From an uncultured Clostridia bacterium (GTDB lineage Bacteria; Bacillota; Clostridia; TANB77; CAG-508): a DNA stretch of 64,000 nt. Below, piece after piece: positions 26,493 to 35,873 of this stretch. The stretch lies in contig CAKOVP010000001.1 of NCBI GenBank assembly GCA_934122035.1, positions 1 through 64,000 on the forward strand. Direction: 5' to 3'. The notes below the pieces were generated by a model. The model was not told the origin of the DNA and did no database searches. It saw only the letters and a list, made by a program, of their open reading frames with translations. Both the position numbers and the translations under genes were made by a program. Within the stretch, counting starts at the first letter, position 1. The number at the start of each line of letters is the position of its first letter.

Positions 26493-29453
26493 TTATTCTA
26501 CAATATTAGAATTTTCTATAGTCTCATTATTTAAATTTTCGTTTATTGTGTTTTTATTTTCTTGCTCTTTTTTGTCTATTTCTTTTTTTAGTGCTTCTAG
26601 TCTATTTACTAATTCTTGTAGTTTTTTAGTGTCTTTTCCTATTTGTTCCCAATCATTGCTTTGTGTAGATGTTTTTAAGTTGTTATTTGCTTTTATTATT
26701 AAATTTACAAGTGTTTCTATGCTATCTGTATCTTGAACTTCTATATCTACGGCATTTTGAGAAACTAAGTTTGTTAATGCTTCTGCATAAGTATTTCCTA
26801 TGGCAACTTTTGTTCCTGATGCAACAACTACTTTTTTAAGTACTGGTAATGAATCTGTTTCATTTACATATTGTTGATATATTGGCTCTATATATAGAAG
26901 TATGTTGTTTATTGGAACTATTATTATTTCTTTTGTAATTTTTGTTCCAGTAACATTTATACTTTCTATCTCTTTTGAAATTGTTTCATCTTGACCTATT
27001 TGTGTATCTAATTGCATTGGTCCTAGTATGTTGCTATCTGTTGTATAATTGTATAATTTTAATACATTATTTCCATTTTCATCGCAAGAACCTACTAAAT
27101 ATGCTTTTAAATTTTGTTTGTCATATGGAGTGTAAGGAAGTACTAGTCCAAGTCTAGATGTACTGCTATCTACAGTTTTTACCATTGTATAATATGGTTC
27201 TATGTCTTTTCCTTTTGTTGCAGTCATTTTACTGCTTGCATTGTGTTTTGCAACTTCCCATACATCATCACTTCTATAAAGTACGTCTGGTTGTACGTTG
27301 TGATATCTTTCTAATATTTCTGCTTGAATTTTATATAAATATTCTGGATACACAAAATGATTGCTTATATCTTCTGGAATTTCTTCTTCTGAGAATAAGT
27401 CTGGATATATGTTTTTGTATACCATTGCTATAGGGTCTGTTTTATCTGTAATATAGAATGTTACTTCTCCTGAATATGCATTTATTATTACTTTTACAGA
27501 GTTTCTAATATAGTTAATTTCTTTTTTAGTTATTCCATTATTTTCTAGCATTGTTCTTTGCGAATATGGATAATTGTTTGTTGTTGTATAAGCATCTAAT
27601 ACCCATACAAGTTCTCCATTATTTGTTATTACCATATATGGATCTTCGTCGTAAGTTAAATATGGCATAACTGTTTTTGCTCTTTGAATTACATTTCTGT
27701 TTGTTAAAATTTTGCTGTCACTTTTTACATTTCCAGATAATACTAGTTTTGCGTCTTTTTCTTTTATTGCAAGTACTATTCTATCTAAGAAATTTGCTGT
27801 TAGTCCTGCTTTTCCGTCATACACATTTTCTGCATTGCTTACTGCATCTTCTGTTGGATAGTCGTATTCTTTTTTGCTGTTACTGTTTGTTACAACTGTG
27901 TCGTTTGTTTGTAATCCAAAGTATATTCTTGGTTCTTGTATATCTATTACTTCGTCTGTTTGTTCAAAAGATTTTTGAAGATGATTTATGTTTCCAGATG
28001 AAGTTACTGTACTTGCAGATGTTATTATTGCACCAAATCCGTGTGTGTATTCATATGTTTTGTTGTTATATGTTCCTTTAGAACTTGCTATTTCTCTTGG
28101 TGTTACATATACTAAACGTTGTTTTTCTTCTATAGAGTATACTCCTAATTGTGTGTTTTTGAATGTATAGTAACCTTTGCTTGTTTGAAGTCCTGTTAAG
28201 TCTTTTAATACAGTTTCTTTACTAACAATTGGTACATTGTTTATTGTATCTGAATTTTCTGTAATAGCACTTTGCGAAATTGTTCCACCGTCTGTAACTG
28301 TTGTTTCTTCTATATCAATGTCATAAGCTTTTTTTGTATTGCTTATGTTTTCTGCAATAAAGGTTCTTTCTTTATCAAGTTCATTTGAGTTTACAAATGT
28401 TAAGTTGAATCCAACCATTACTAGCATTAAACATACTAAATATGTTGGCACTATTAAAATAAATTGAATTACTTTTTTAGTATTTCCTTTTCTGAACTGT
28501 TTTATTGCTTTAAATACAGAAAATACAATTATAAAGGCAAGAGCTACATAGCCCCATAATCTTATTGTTGTTTCTGTAAGACCTGCACCAAATAATGAAT
28601 AGTTTTCCGATTCATCATTATTTAGTATTAAGAATTTTTGTACTCCAACATTTTGAGTTTCTAATAGTACTAATGAAGCAAGTATGATTGTTAGTATTTT
28701 TATATTAGTTAAAGCCTGCTCTAATATAGGGCTCTTTTTAAAAGATTCCCTGCTTATTCCATCAAAATATATGTTAAATACAATTAAGTAATATATTACA
28801 GCATATATTGTTGATATAACTACTGATACTAAAGCATATAGAAGTACTAATTCCAAGAATGGCCATATAAATACAAAATATCCTATGTCTAGCCCAAGAA
28901 CTGGGTCTGTAGCAACAAATTGAGTGCTATTAAAGCAAGGAAGTGCCTTTTCCAAAATCATTCCAGATGTTGTAATTGTTACTAGTATTGCTACTATGAA
29001 GGATATTGATTTTTGTGGTAATTTGGGCATTTGCTTTTTTTCGTCATCGAAAAATGTTTTTAATCCTTTTTTTACTCTTGATGTAGTAATATACATTATG
29101 CTAAATGATAGTACAAAATTGATTATTGCTGTTATAGAAATGTTTTGCAAATTCTGCCAAAATATTGAAATGTAGTTTTCTCCAATTTCTTTAATTTCTA
29201 GATATTCGCCTCTTTCTACTACATAAGCAATTATTAAAGCGATTGCAAATACAGCAAGAACAATTCTTCTTCTTGTTTTGCTTTTCTTTATTTTTTCCTC
29301 ATTTGCAACTAAATTCACATTTTCTATATTTTCATCTTTTGAATTTTCTCCATTTTTATTTTCTTTAATTTCTTGATTTTCTTCTGGTTTGTTAGATTCT
29401 ACTTCATTTGTTGTTTGTTTTATTTCTTCATTATTTTGTTTTTTTTCTTTCAA
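26493..29453 (-). CDS. UPF0182 (COG1615) large membrane protein
   Basis: 986 residues. A highly charged Glu/Lys/Asn-rich N-terminal tail (about 1-60) precedes roughly seven membrane helices (about 65-350) and a large extracytoplasmic domain with the UPF0182 signatures SWYYV-like VYVTPREIAS, TYNNKTYEYTHGFGAI and DEDPYMVITNNGELVWVLDAYTTT. A charged tail rich in Glu/Asn closes it. Function unknown; the family is widespread in Gram-positives. AGGAATT-type site before the ATG. 16 bp separate it from ftsY. Confidence 0.92.
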   Translation of the reverse strand: MKEKKQNNEEIKQTTNEVESNKPEENQEIKENKNGENSKDENIENVNLVANEEKIKKSKTRRRIVLAVFAIALIIAYVVERGEYLEIKEIGENYISIFWQNLQNISITAIINFVLSFSIMYITTSRVKKGLKTFFDDEKKQMPKLPQKSISFIVAILVTITTSGMILEKALPCFNSTQFVATDPVLGLDIGYFVFIWPFLELVLLYALVSVVISTIYAVIYYLIVFNIYFDGISRESFKKSPILEQALTNIKILTIILASLVLLETQNVGVQKFLILNNDESENYSLFGAGLTETTIRLWGYVALAFIIVFSVFKAIKQFRKGNTKKVIQFILIVPTYLVCLMLVMVGFNLTFVNSNELDKERTFIAENISNTKKAYDIDIEETTVTDGGTISQSAITENSDTINNVPIVSKETVLKDLTGLQTSKGYYTFKNTQLGVYSIEEKQRLVYVTPREIASSKGTYNNKTYEYTHGFGAIITSASTVTSSGNINHLQKSFEQTDEVIDIQEPRIYFGLQTNDTVVTNSNSKKEYDYPTEDAVSNAENVYDGKAGLTANFLDRIVLAIKEKDAKLVLSGNVKSDSKILTNRNVIQRAKTVMPYLTYDEDPYMVITNNGELVWVLDAYTTTNNYPYSQRTMLENNGITKKEINYIRNSVKVIINAYSGEVTFYITDKTDPIAMVYKNIYPDLFSEEEIPEDISNHFVYPEYLYKIQAEILERYHNVQPDVLYRSDDVWEVAKHNASSKMTATKGKDIEPYYTMVKTVDSSTSRLGLVLPYTPYDKQNLKAYLVGSCDENGNNVLKLYNYTTDSNILGPMQLDTQIGQDETISKEIESINVTGTKITKEIIIVPINNILLYIEPIYQQYVNETDSLPVLKKVVVASGTKVAIGNTYAEALTNLVSQNAVDIEVQDTDSIETLVNLIIKANNNLKTSTQSNDWEQIGKDTKKLQELVNRLEALKKEIDKKEQENKNTINENLNNETIENSNIVE

Positions 29454-29469
29454 ACTAATTCCTCCAATC

Positions 29470-30375
29470 TTAAATTAAAGCTTTTACAAAGTCCTCACTA
29501 TTAAATATTTCCATATCGTCTATTTGTTCACCTACACCAATAAATTTTACTGGTACTTTATTTTCGTTTACAATTCCTATAACGCTACCACCTTTTGCTG
29601 TTCCATCTAGTTTTGTAAGTATTATGCCTGTAATATCTACTGTCTCTTTAAATGCTTGTACTTGAGATATTGCATTTTGACCTGTTGTAGCATCTAAAAC
29701 CATTAACACTTCTTCTGATGCATCTGGTAATTCTTTATCTATTACTCTTTTTATTTTTACAAGCTCATCCATTAAATATTTTTTATTATGAAGTCTTCCT
29801 GCAGTATCACAAATTAGAACATCTGCATTTTGTTCTTTTGTGATTTTTATTGCATCATATACAACAGATGCAGGGTCTATTCCCTCTGCTCTTTTTACTA
29901 TTTGGCATCCGCTTCTATTTGCCCAAATTTCTAGTTGTTCTACAGCTGCTGCTCTAAAAGTATCGGCTGCTGCAACAACAACTTTTTTTCCATCTTTTTT
30001 TAGTCTATTAGCAATTTTTCCAATTGATGTTGTTTTTCCAACTCCATTTACTCCAACTACTAATATTACAGCTGGTTTTGTTTGTAATTTTAGGCTAGAA
30101 TCTGTTTCATCAAAAATCTCTTTAATTTCTTTTCTTAAAGCTTCCTTAACTTGCTCTGCATCTTGGATATTTTCTTTTTTTATTCTTTGTCTTAGTTTCT
30201 CTATAATATCTGCTGATGTATTTGCTCCAACATCAGACATTATTAGTGCTTCTTCTAGTTCTTCTAATAAATCTTCATCTACTTTTCTAAAATTACTAAA
30301 TATATTGTTCATTTTTTCATCAAATGATGTTTTTGTTTTGTTTAAGCCATTTTTTAATTTATCAAAAAATCCCAT
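29470..30375 (-). CDS. ftsY: Signal recognition particle receptor FtsY
   Basis: SRP-receptor GTPase that docks ribosome-SRP complexes at the membrane. 301 residues: short N-terminal N domain without the long acidic A domain of E. coli, then the NG core with GVNGVGKTTSIGKIA (P-loop), DTFRAAAVEQLEIW, DTAGRLHNKKYLM and TKLDGTAKGG. AAAGGAAA before the ATG. Same strand and adjacent to the UPF0182 gene. Confidence 0.98.
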   Translation of the reverse strand: MGFFDKLKNGLNKTKTSFDEKMNNIFSNFRKVDEDLLEELEEALIMSDVGANTSADIIEKLRQRIKKENIQDAEQVKEALRKEIKEIFDETDSSLKLQTKPAVILVVGVNGVGKTTSIGKIANRLKKDGKKVVVAAADTFRAAAVEQLEIWANRSGCQIVKRAEGIDPASVVYDAIKITKEQNADVLICDTAGRLHNKKYLMDELVKIKRVIDKELPDASEEVLMVLDATTGQNAISQVQAFKETVDITGIILTKLDGTAKGGSVIGIVNENKVPVKFIGVGEQIDDMEIFNSEDFVKALI

Positions 30376-30433
30376 TATTCTTTTCCTTTCGTATGTTAAT
30401 TATAGTTAACCTTTTCTATTTTACCATAAAATG

Positions 30434-30472
30434 CAAAAAAATACTAGAGGAAAATAAATAATCCTCTAGTAT
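30434..30472 (-). terminator. Intrinsic terminator after the pilin-like gene cluster
   Basis: An 11-bp stem ATACTAGAGGA/TCCTCTAGTAT (30462-30472 and 30441-30451) with a 10-nt loop, followed on the minus strand by TTTTTTGC. The sequence of this terminator overlaps the end of the vestigial pilin reading frame. Confidence 0.92.
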
Positions 30473-30473
30473 G

Positions 30474-30545
30474 TTAATCATCACCGCAATTGTCACAGCC
30501 AAAGATATTAACGTTACTCCTTCTTCTTTGTTTAATCTATTCCTC
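30474..30545 (-). pseudogene. Vestigial prepilin leader
   Basis: The minus strand encodes KEEGVTLISLAVTIAVMIN in one frame, the same prepilin-type leader as the neighbouring genes (compare KGVTLISLVVTIVVMMI in the gene just upstream). There is no ATG, GTG or TTG start in frame (the codons before it are AGG AAT AGA TTA AAC), and the frame runs into the terminator hairpin. An AAGGAGG is present at 30558-30564. Most likely the remnant of a deleted pilin-like gene. Confidence 0.7.
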
Positions 30546-30611
30546 TAAAATTATTTTCCTCCTTCAAGGTATACTTGTTAGAATTTGTATATAATGTGTA
30601 GAATTCAGAAT

Positions 30612-32318
30612 TTATAAAAATAAAGCAATTCTGAAACCAGTACTATCATTTGCACTATCAGAAGTATAACCTCGTGAATTAGCAGATGTTCGACCAGAAA
30701 TTCCTCCATAACTGCCTCCTCTTGAGACAATTTTTGAAGTATCAGAATATTTTTCAGTTGTCATTTCTGCTACATTTCCAGCAATGTCATAAATATTTTT
30801 TATTACACTAGAACAGCCAGTTGTAACTAATATTGATCTACTCACCATTTTTCCTGCCTCGTTGCCTGAAAAGTCAATATATCCAACATAAGTGTTATAA
30901 AAATTACCAGGCATCTGTCTCCACTCAGTATAAGAAATGCCTTCATTTTTTGGTATAAATGTCATCATTGCATCCCAAGCATAACTACTTGGCAATTTAA
31001 AATTTAATTCATTCCCATGTTTTATTTTAAAACTTTTTACTAATTCTTGTGCTTGTGCCAATGTTACATAATTATATGGTGCTTGTCCTCTTTTTATTGT
31101 TACAGTGTTAGTTGTTGAAGAATTTTCATCTCTATAGTTTTTTGACTCTGTACTCTCTTTATCTCCAGCTTCATACCTTCCAAGGTAAAATCCTTTATAC
31201 ATGTCTACACTATTTTTTTCATCATCTGGTAACTTCTCTGTAAAATATTTTGTATTTGAACTACTAAAATTTATTTTTTCAGAATTTGTCTCTGTATCTA
31301 TTTCACCAGTTGCAACCTGAGAACCACTAGCAACTCTTTTATAGTCTTTTATATCATCTACAGGTATCCAAACAAATTGATTGCCTACTAAATCAGTACC
31401 AACACTAGTAGCTCCACTATATTTATTTTCATCCTCTTTTTCATCCGAAATTATTAGCCCCCATTTTCTTGTTCCTCCAACATAGTAAAATCCATCTGGT
31501 ATTATTACTCCATCTATCATATTGTCCACAATATATACGCCTTTTCCAAATGTTACGTCTGTTATTGCGCCTTCTTCTCTTCCATCTGCTTGTTGTCCTG
31601 ATATATTAACAGCTATTTTATCTCCTGCTGAAAGTCCACTATCTGCTGATATTGTGTAACTTGCTGTTCCTATTGTACCATTCCAAGTAACTGTAACTTC
31701 CGTATTATTTATTTTTACTGTAGGTGTTTGAGTTAGTTCATAGTTTGTTATTATTCTTAATGTTACCTTATCTCCAAGTGTAGCTTTGTTCTTATTAGAT
31801 CCATTGCTTTGCATTGTAACAGATGCAACTATGGGAAGATCTGTTTTTTTATAATAATTTCCAGCAACAAAGTCATCTGTTAAAGTATAATATGTTATTC
31901 CATTTATTGTAATTCCTTTTACATAGTATACTGTTAAACTAACATCATCAACAACATACAAATCAGTTGTTGTATAATTTTTTTGTTTATTTCCTTCGCC
32001 ATTATTTAATTCAACGTCTAGTAAGTCTGTTTTTATTGGATAATAGTTGCCTCCATCGTTTACGTTTTTCATATCTGAGCTTATATTTAAAGCTATTTTA
32101 GTACTAGTATCTATTGGTAATGTTCCATTATTCAAATAATATACTTTTACTTCTTCTGTTAGAGTTACTATATCTTCTTTTACTTCATTAAATCTTTTTA
32201 ATTCTGTGCTAGTCGATAAACTTGATGTTATAGATATTACCAGAATCATCATTACAACTATTGTAACAACTAAAGAAATTAATGTTACACCTTTTTCGCT
32301 TTTTAGGTTTTTATGCAT
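30612..32318 (-). CDS. Pilin-like exported protein with formylglycine-enzyme-like C-terminal domain
   Basis: About 568 residues from ATG 32318. Prepilin-like leader EKGVTLISLVVTIVVMMILV, a helical/pseudopilin stalk, Ig-like region (about 170-255; VASVTMQSNGSNKNKATLG), then a formylglycine-generating-enzyme-like domain (YYVGGTRKWGLIISDE, QFVWIPVDD, MYKGFYLGRYEAGD, NIYDIAGNVAEMTTE, SRGGSYGG, TGFRIALFL). It is a close architectural relative of the candidate DGR target at 15781, but its 3' end keeps ordinary AT-rich codons. The start is chosen because the leader box spacing then matches the two other TGTGCC leaders; ATG 32330 is an alternative. Confidence 0.8.
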   Translation of the reverse strand: MHKNLKSEKGVTLISLVVTIVVMMILVISITSSLSTSTELKRFNEVKEDIVTLTEEVKVYYLNNGTLPIDTSTKIALNISSDMKNVNDGGNYYPIKTDLLDVELNNGEGNKQKNYTTTDLYVVDDVSLTVYYVKGITINGITYYTLTDDFVAGNYYKKTDLPIVASVTMQSNGSNKNKATLGDKVTLRIITNYELTQTPTVKINNTEVTVTWNGTIGTASYTISADSGLSAGDKIAVNISGQQADGREEGAITDVTFGKGVYIVDNMIDGVIIPDGFYYVGGTRKWGLIISDEKEDENKYSGATSVGTDLVGNQFVWIPVDDIKDYKRVASGSQVATGEIDTETNSEKINFSSSNTKYFTEKLPDDEKNSVDMYKGFYLGRYEAGDKESTESKNYRDENSSTTNTVTIKRGQAPYNYVTLAQAQELVKSFKIKHGNELNFKLPSSYAWDAMMTFIPKNEGISYTEWRQMPGNFYNTYVGYIDFSGNEAGKMVSRSILVTTGCSSVIKNIYDIAGNVAEMTTEKYSDTSKIVSRGGSYGGISGRTSANSRGYTSDSANDSTGFRIALFL

Positions 32319-32381
32319 CTCTAATCGCATTCCTCCTTCTAGGCACAAATAAGGTTGATAAATTTAATTATATTTCAACCT
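32319..32381 (-). promoter_or_regulatory. Leader with hairpin plus TGTGCC box (copy 2)
   Basis: AGGTTGA (32352-32358) and TCAACCT (32375-32381) form a 7-bp stem; TGTGCC follows (complement 32342-32347), starting 29 nt before the ATG at 32318. The 32 bases from the box to ATG agree with the leader at 3849 at 28 positions. The rest of 32382-32591 is AT-rich with no feature I can support. Confidence 0.5.
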
Positions 32382-32591
32382 CTTAGCCTTTCTTCTGTAT
32401 ACATTTTTCTTTATAATATCATACCATTGGTGTAGTTTCAATAAATAAATTAATTTGTAATAAATTTGTAATTTTTTAATTTTGTTGCTTTTGGCCATGG
32501 ATAATTTCTAAATTATCTTGAAAAAAAAATTTTGCTGTGTTAGTATGTAATTAATATTATTTAACAATATTTTATAAGTTAGGAGAAAAAA

Positions 32592-33089
32592 GTGAGAAAA
32601 GATAGTAAAATAAGTGGAATAACTTTAATATCCTTAGCTGTGACTATTAGTGTATTAATTATTTTATCTGGAGTAACAATAAGTAATTTATTGGGAGAGG
32701 ATGGTATATTAGAAAAATCAAATCATCAAAAAGAAAAGAGTATGGTAACAATATATAAAAACCGTATAGAAACAGTAATAAATGAAAGTAAATTAAAATA
32801 TAGTACAGATAATTTAAGCCTCGCAGAATTAAATGTTGAATTTAATAATAAAGAATGGGCAAGTAGCATGAGAATAACAGAGAGTGGAACAGATAAGCTA
32901 CAAGTAAAAACAAATGATGGTTACTTTTTTTATGTAACTGAAAAGTCTATAGAATATAAAGGTACAAATCAAGAGGATAAGGAAGAGATTAAAATTCCAA
33001 CGTCAGATGAAATATCGTACACTCCGAAAGATACAAATTGGCATGTGACTACAGTGAAAGAAGCAATAGATTATTTGATGAATAACTAA
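32592..33089 (+). CDS. Pilin-like exported protein, short
   Basis: 165 residues from GTG 32592 with AGGAG (32581-32585). Prepilin-like leader SGITLISLAVTISVLIILSG followed by LLGEDGILEKSNHQKEKS, the same pattern as the pilin-like genes at 15781 and 19473. The C-terminus has SYTPKDTNWHVTTVKEAIDYLMNN, a motif also seen (VKYTDNKSVKQALDELY) in the next protein. Ends 24 bp before that gene, so the two are likely one operon of surface components. Confidence 0.72.
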   Translation: MRKDSKISGITLISLAVTISVLIILSGVTISNLLGEDGILEKSNHQKEKSMVTIYKNRIETVINESKLKYSTDNLSLAELNVEFNNKEWASSMRITESGTDKLQVKTNDGYFFYVTEKSIEYKGTNQEDKEEIKIPTSDEISYTPKDTNWHVTTVKEAIDYLMNN

Positions 33090-33113
33090 AATGTGTGAAA
33101 GGAAGTAATAAAA

Positions 33114-33638
33114 ATGAGATTTATAAGAAAAAATATTAAATTGATTATAGGGATAATAATAGGTATAACTATTACAAGTTGCATAAGTGTATATGCCACA
33201 TATACATACTTTGCAGATGAAGTAAAATATACTGATAATAAAAGTGTAAAACAAGCGTTGGATGAATTATATGCAATGAAAAACAGCAATGCAGAATTGG
33301 ATAACTTAAAAAAACTATTAAATCAAACTAATGCAACTTCGCAAGATATTTTAAATGGGAAAATAGCATATAGTGGCGGAAATCTAATTACAGGAACATT
33401 AAATACAGAAAAAAATTGGACATTAGTAATATCATATAAAATATACTTAGGCTGGAATGGAAATACAGGATATGGATATAATGAAGGTAAAATTACAGTA
33501 AAAAATAAAGATGGAAACAGAACAATAGTTAACAGTGGCGGTTCATTAGCGAGTGCAACTGAAAATTGGAATGGAAATTATAGTATAAACTCAAATATTG
33601 CAGATGTTAAAATTGAATCGTTTACAATAGATGAATAA
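33114..33638 (+). CDS. Signal-anchored extracellular protein paired with the short pilin-like protein
   Basis: 174 residues. A basic start and hydrophobic segment (about 8-30, LIIGIIIGITITSCISVYAT) give a signal anchor or signal peptide. Then a VKYTDNKSVKQALDELYAMK motif and a Gly/Asn-rich region (YLGWNGNTGYGYNEG) suggest a beta-rich exposed domain. No known family recognised. AAGGAAG before the ATG. Pairing with the upstream pilin-like gene through the shared Y-x-SV-xALD-xLY motif suggests related function or a common fold element. Confidence 0.65.
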   Translation: MRFIRKNIKLIIGIIIGITITSCISVYATYTYFADEVKYTDNKSVKQALDELYAMKNSNAELDNLKKLLNQTNATSQDILNGKIAYSGGNLITGTLNTEKNWTLVISYKIYLGWNGNTGYGYNEGKITVKNKDGNRTIVNSGGSLASATENWNGNYSINSNIADVKIESFTIDE

Positions 33639-33683
33639 GATATGAGATATTTGATTTGGATATTGTTAGCGAAAGGAGCAAAC

Positions 33684-34050
33684 ATGAATGCAAACGAACC
33701 ATTAGCATATAGAATGAGTCCTAAAACGCTGGAAGACTATGTGGGACAAGAATAAATTTTAGGACAAGATAAAATTTTATATAGAACAATAAAGGCAGAT
33801 AGACTATCTAGCATTATATTATGGGGACCTCCTGGATGCGGAAAAACGTCTCTGGCAAGGGTTATAAGTAATACTACTAAATATAAATTTACAAAATTGA
33901 ATGCTGTAACTGCAGGAGTTGGAGACATTAAAAATGCAATTGAGGAAGCTAAAAACCCTTTTTAAACCCATCTGGAAGATGTATATTATTTATAGATGAA
34001 ATTCATAGATTTAACAAATTGCAACAAGATGCATTGCTTCCATGTGATCA
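33684..34050 (+). pseudogene. rarA: rarA (mgsA) 5' fragment
   Basis: Begins MNANEPLAYRMSPKTLEDYVGQ with AAAGGAG upstream, then an in-frame TAA where the family has a histidine (VGQEHILGQ-like), then the Walker A region ILWGPPGCGKTSLARV, a frameshift in CCCTTTTTAAACCC, and [20 protein letters not shown] (Walker B) before it stops being recognisable. The full protein would be about 400 residues. Damage is a nonsense codon plus a homopolymer shift; no CGG is involved, so this is decay, unlike ylbJ. Confidence 0.85.
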
Positions 34051-34119
34051 ATTCTGACAAATTTTGAATTAACTAATTTGTGTAGTTTGTCAATTAATCC
34101 TTGTTCTATAAATTTGTCA

Positions 34120-34647
34120 CAGAATTCCATTTCTGCTGAACCTTCACAGTCGGCACATGTTATTATAGGAGTATTAACATATACATATCCATTGTTTTGA
34201 AAATACTCGTGTATTGCAAATGCTGCAACACTTCTAATTCTAAATACTGCATTAAAAGTATTTGTTCTTGGACGCAAATGTGCAACAGTTCTTAAATATT
34301 CAAAAGAATGTCTTTTCTTTTGTAATGGATAATCTGAATCTGCTAAATTAAATATTTCTACACTATCTGCATGAATTTCGAATGGTTGCTTTGCATTCTC
34401 CGTTTTTACAACTTTTCCAGTTACTATAATAGATGAACTGATTGTTAATTTACGAACTTCTTCAAAATTTGCTAATTTATCGTTGAAAACTATTTGCAAA
34501 TTATTGAAAAAAAGAGCCCTCATTTAATTCTATAAATCCAAAAACTTTTGAATCTCTAACTGTTTTAACCCAGCCAGCAACTTCAACAGTTTTGTCAATG
34601 TAATTTTCTGTGTTACGATATAAATCTTTAATTGTTACTTTCTCCAT
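34120..34647 (-). pseudogene. asnS: asnS 5' fragment
   Basis: From ATG 34647 (AGGAGCG upstream): [20 protein letters not shown] and a tRNA-synthetase OB-fold ([21 protein letters not shown]). A +1 change in a run of seven T near 34510 shifts the frame; the new frame continues [27 protein letters not shown] and [18 protein letters not shown], typical of asparaginyl-tRNA synthetase, then switches to sequence I cannot place and meets the rarA remnant. About a third of the enzyme remains. A complete asnS must exist elsewhere if this is a true remnant. Confidence 0.82.
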
Positions 34648-34770
34648 AAGAAACGCTCCTATCTCTATTAACATAAGGAAATTATACGCGCAAATGGCAA
34701 AAAAATAAAGGAAAAAAGAAATCGAATGTGAAAATTATGAATAAACATTGAAATTTTGTTGCTTTTTTGC

Positions 34771-34799
34771 TTGACTTTTAAGCTGTTTTGCTATAGAAT
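34771..34799 (+). promoter_or_regulatory. Promoter of rplM-rpsI
   Basis: TTGACT (34771-34776), 17-bp spacer, TAGAAT (34794-34799), about 115 bp before the rplM ATG, leaving room for a regulatory leader. Confidence 0.8.
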
Positions 34800-34827
34800 A
34801 GTATAGCGTAATTAGAGTATGACCATA

Positions 34828-34857
34828 TATAAAAACTTCTCCCCGGTAGTTTTTATA
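34828..34857 (+). promoter_or_regulatory. Probable L13 leader hairpin
   Basis: TATAAAAAC (34828-34836) and GTTTTTATA (34849-34857) form a 9-bp stem with loop TTCTCCCCGGTA, between the promoter and the rplM ribosome site. Leaders of this kind bind ribosomal protein L13 for feedback in Firmicutes; assignment is by position and shape, not by a covariance match. Confidence 0.6.
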
Positions 34858-34911
34858 ATGTGATTTCATATATATTAAAATATTTATATTGAATGGAGGG
34901 TATTTTTTACC

Positions 34912-35346
34912 ATGAATAATACAACATATAGTATTAAAAAAAGTGAAATTGAAAGAAAATGGTATATAATCGATGCTGCTAACAAACCATTAGGAAGAGT
35001 TGCTGCAGAAGCTGCAAAACTTTTAAGAGGAAAACATAAACCTACTTATACTCCAAATATGGATGCAGGAGATCACGTTATTATCATAAACTGCTCAGAA
35101 GTTGTTTTAACAGGAAATAAAGCAACACAAAAAATTTATAGACATCATTCTTCATACATTGGTGGTATGAAAGAAATACAAGCAAAAGATATGCTTGCAA
35201 ACAAACCAGAAAAAATGATGACTTTAGCTGTTACAGGTATGCTTCCTCACAACAGTTTAGGAAGACAAATGGCTAAAAAATTAAGAGTATACGCTGGAGC
35301 TGAGCATGAAAATATGGCTCAAAAACCAGAAGTATGGAATTTTTAA
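34912..35346 (+). CDS. rplM: Ribosomal protein L13
   Basis: 144-residue 50S subunit protein. Family segments: [20 protein letters not shown], the [21 protein letters not shown] stretch and the [21 protein letters not shown]-terminal region. AATGGAGGG precedes the ATG at good spacing. First gene of the conserved L13-S9 pair, 19 bp before rpsI. Confidence 0.99.
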   Translation: MNNTTYSIKKSEIERKWYIIDAANKPLGRVAAEAAKLLRGKHKPTYTPNMDAGDHVIIINCSEVVLTGNKATQKIYRHHSSYIGGMKEIQAKDMLANKPEKMMTLAVTGMLPHNSLGRQMAKKLRVYAGAEHENMAQKPEVWNF

Positions 35347-35365
35347 TTAGGAGGGAGAAATAAAA

Positions 35366-35776
35366 ATGCCTAGAACAAAAAAGGAACAAGAAGTTTTTAA
35401 TGGTACTGGAAGAAGAAAAAGTTCAGTTGCTAGAGTTAGAATAATGAGTGGAAAAGGAAATATCACAGTTAATGGAAAATCATTAGATGAATATTTCGGA
35501 GAAGAAACTCTAAAGGTTATTGTTAGACAACCTTTAACAGCTACAAATACTTTAGATAAATTTGATGTTATTGCTACAGTAAAAGGTGGCGGTTTCTCAG
35601 GTCAAGCAGGAGCTGTTCGTCATGGTATAGCAAGAGCTTTAAATGAAGCTAACAGAGAAGAATATAGACCAACTTTAAAAGCAAGCGGATTCTTAACAAG
35701 AGATTCTCGTAAGAAGGAAAGAAAGAAATATGGTCTTAAGAAAGCTAGAAAAGCTCCACAATTCAGCAAGAGATAG
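35366..35776 (+). CDS. rpsI: Ribosomal protein S9
   Basis: 136-residue 30S protein whose C-terminal tail reaches the P-site tRNA. Family marks: [14 protein letters not shown] near the start, [38 protein letters not shown] and the terminal FSKR. AGGAGGG before the ATG. Ends in a strong terminator. Confidence 0.99.
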   Translation: MPRTKKEQEVFNGTGRRKSSVARVRIMSGKGNITVNGKSLDEYFGEETLKVIVRQPLTATNTLDKFDVIATVKGGGFSGQAGAVRHGIARALNEANREEYRPTLKASGFLTRDSRKKERKKYGLKKARKAPQFSKR

Positions 35777-35788
35777 ACTTTGTATACA

Positions 35789-35822
35789 AAAATCGAAAGT
35801 TTTTATACTTTCGATTTTTTCT
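35789..35822 (+). terminator. Terminator after rpsI
   Basis: AATCGAAAGT (35791-35800) and ACTTTCGATT (35807-35816) with loop TTTTAT, followed by TTTT, 15 bp past the rpsI stop. Confidence 0.93.
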
Positions 35823-35873
35823 TTAATTTTAATATTCAGTTTTCTAAAAAATAAAACCAACTATATTTCTTTT

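Noticed and set aside
30612..30760. Second FGE-type gene as another DGR variable repeat
   Set aside because: The C-terminal Asn/Ser/Thr-rich loop is like a variable repeat, but its codons are ordinary NNT/NNA for this genome, so there is no base-composition signal of adenine mutagenesis. Left as an architectural relative only.
33684..34647. rarA and asnS breaks as further recoding sites
   Set aside because: Neither break is at CGG; they are a TAA and homopolymer length changes, and both genes are truncated. They are decay or assembly damage.
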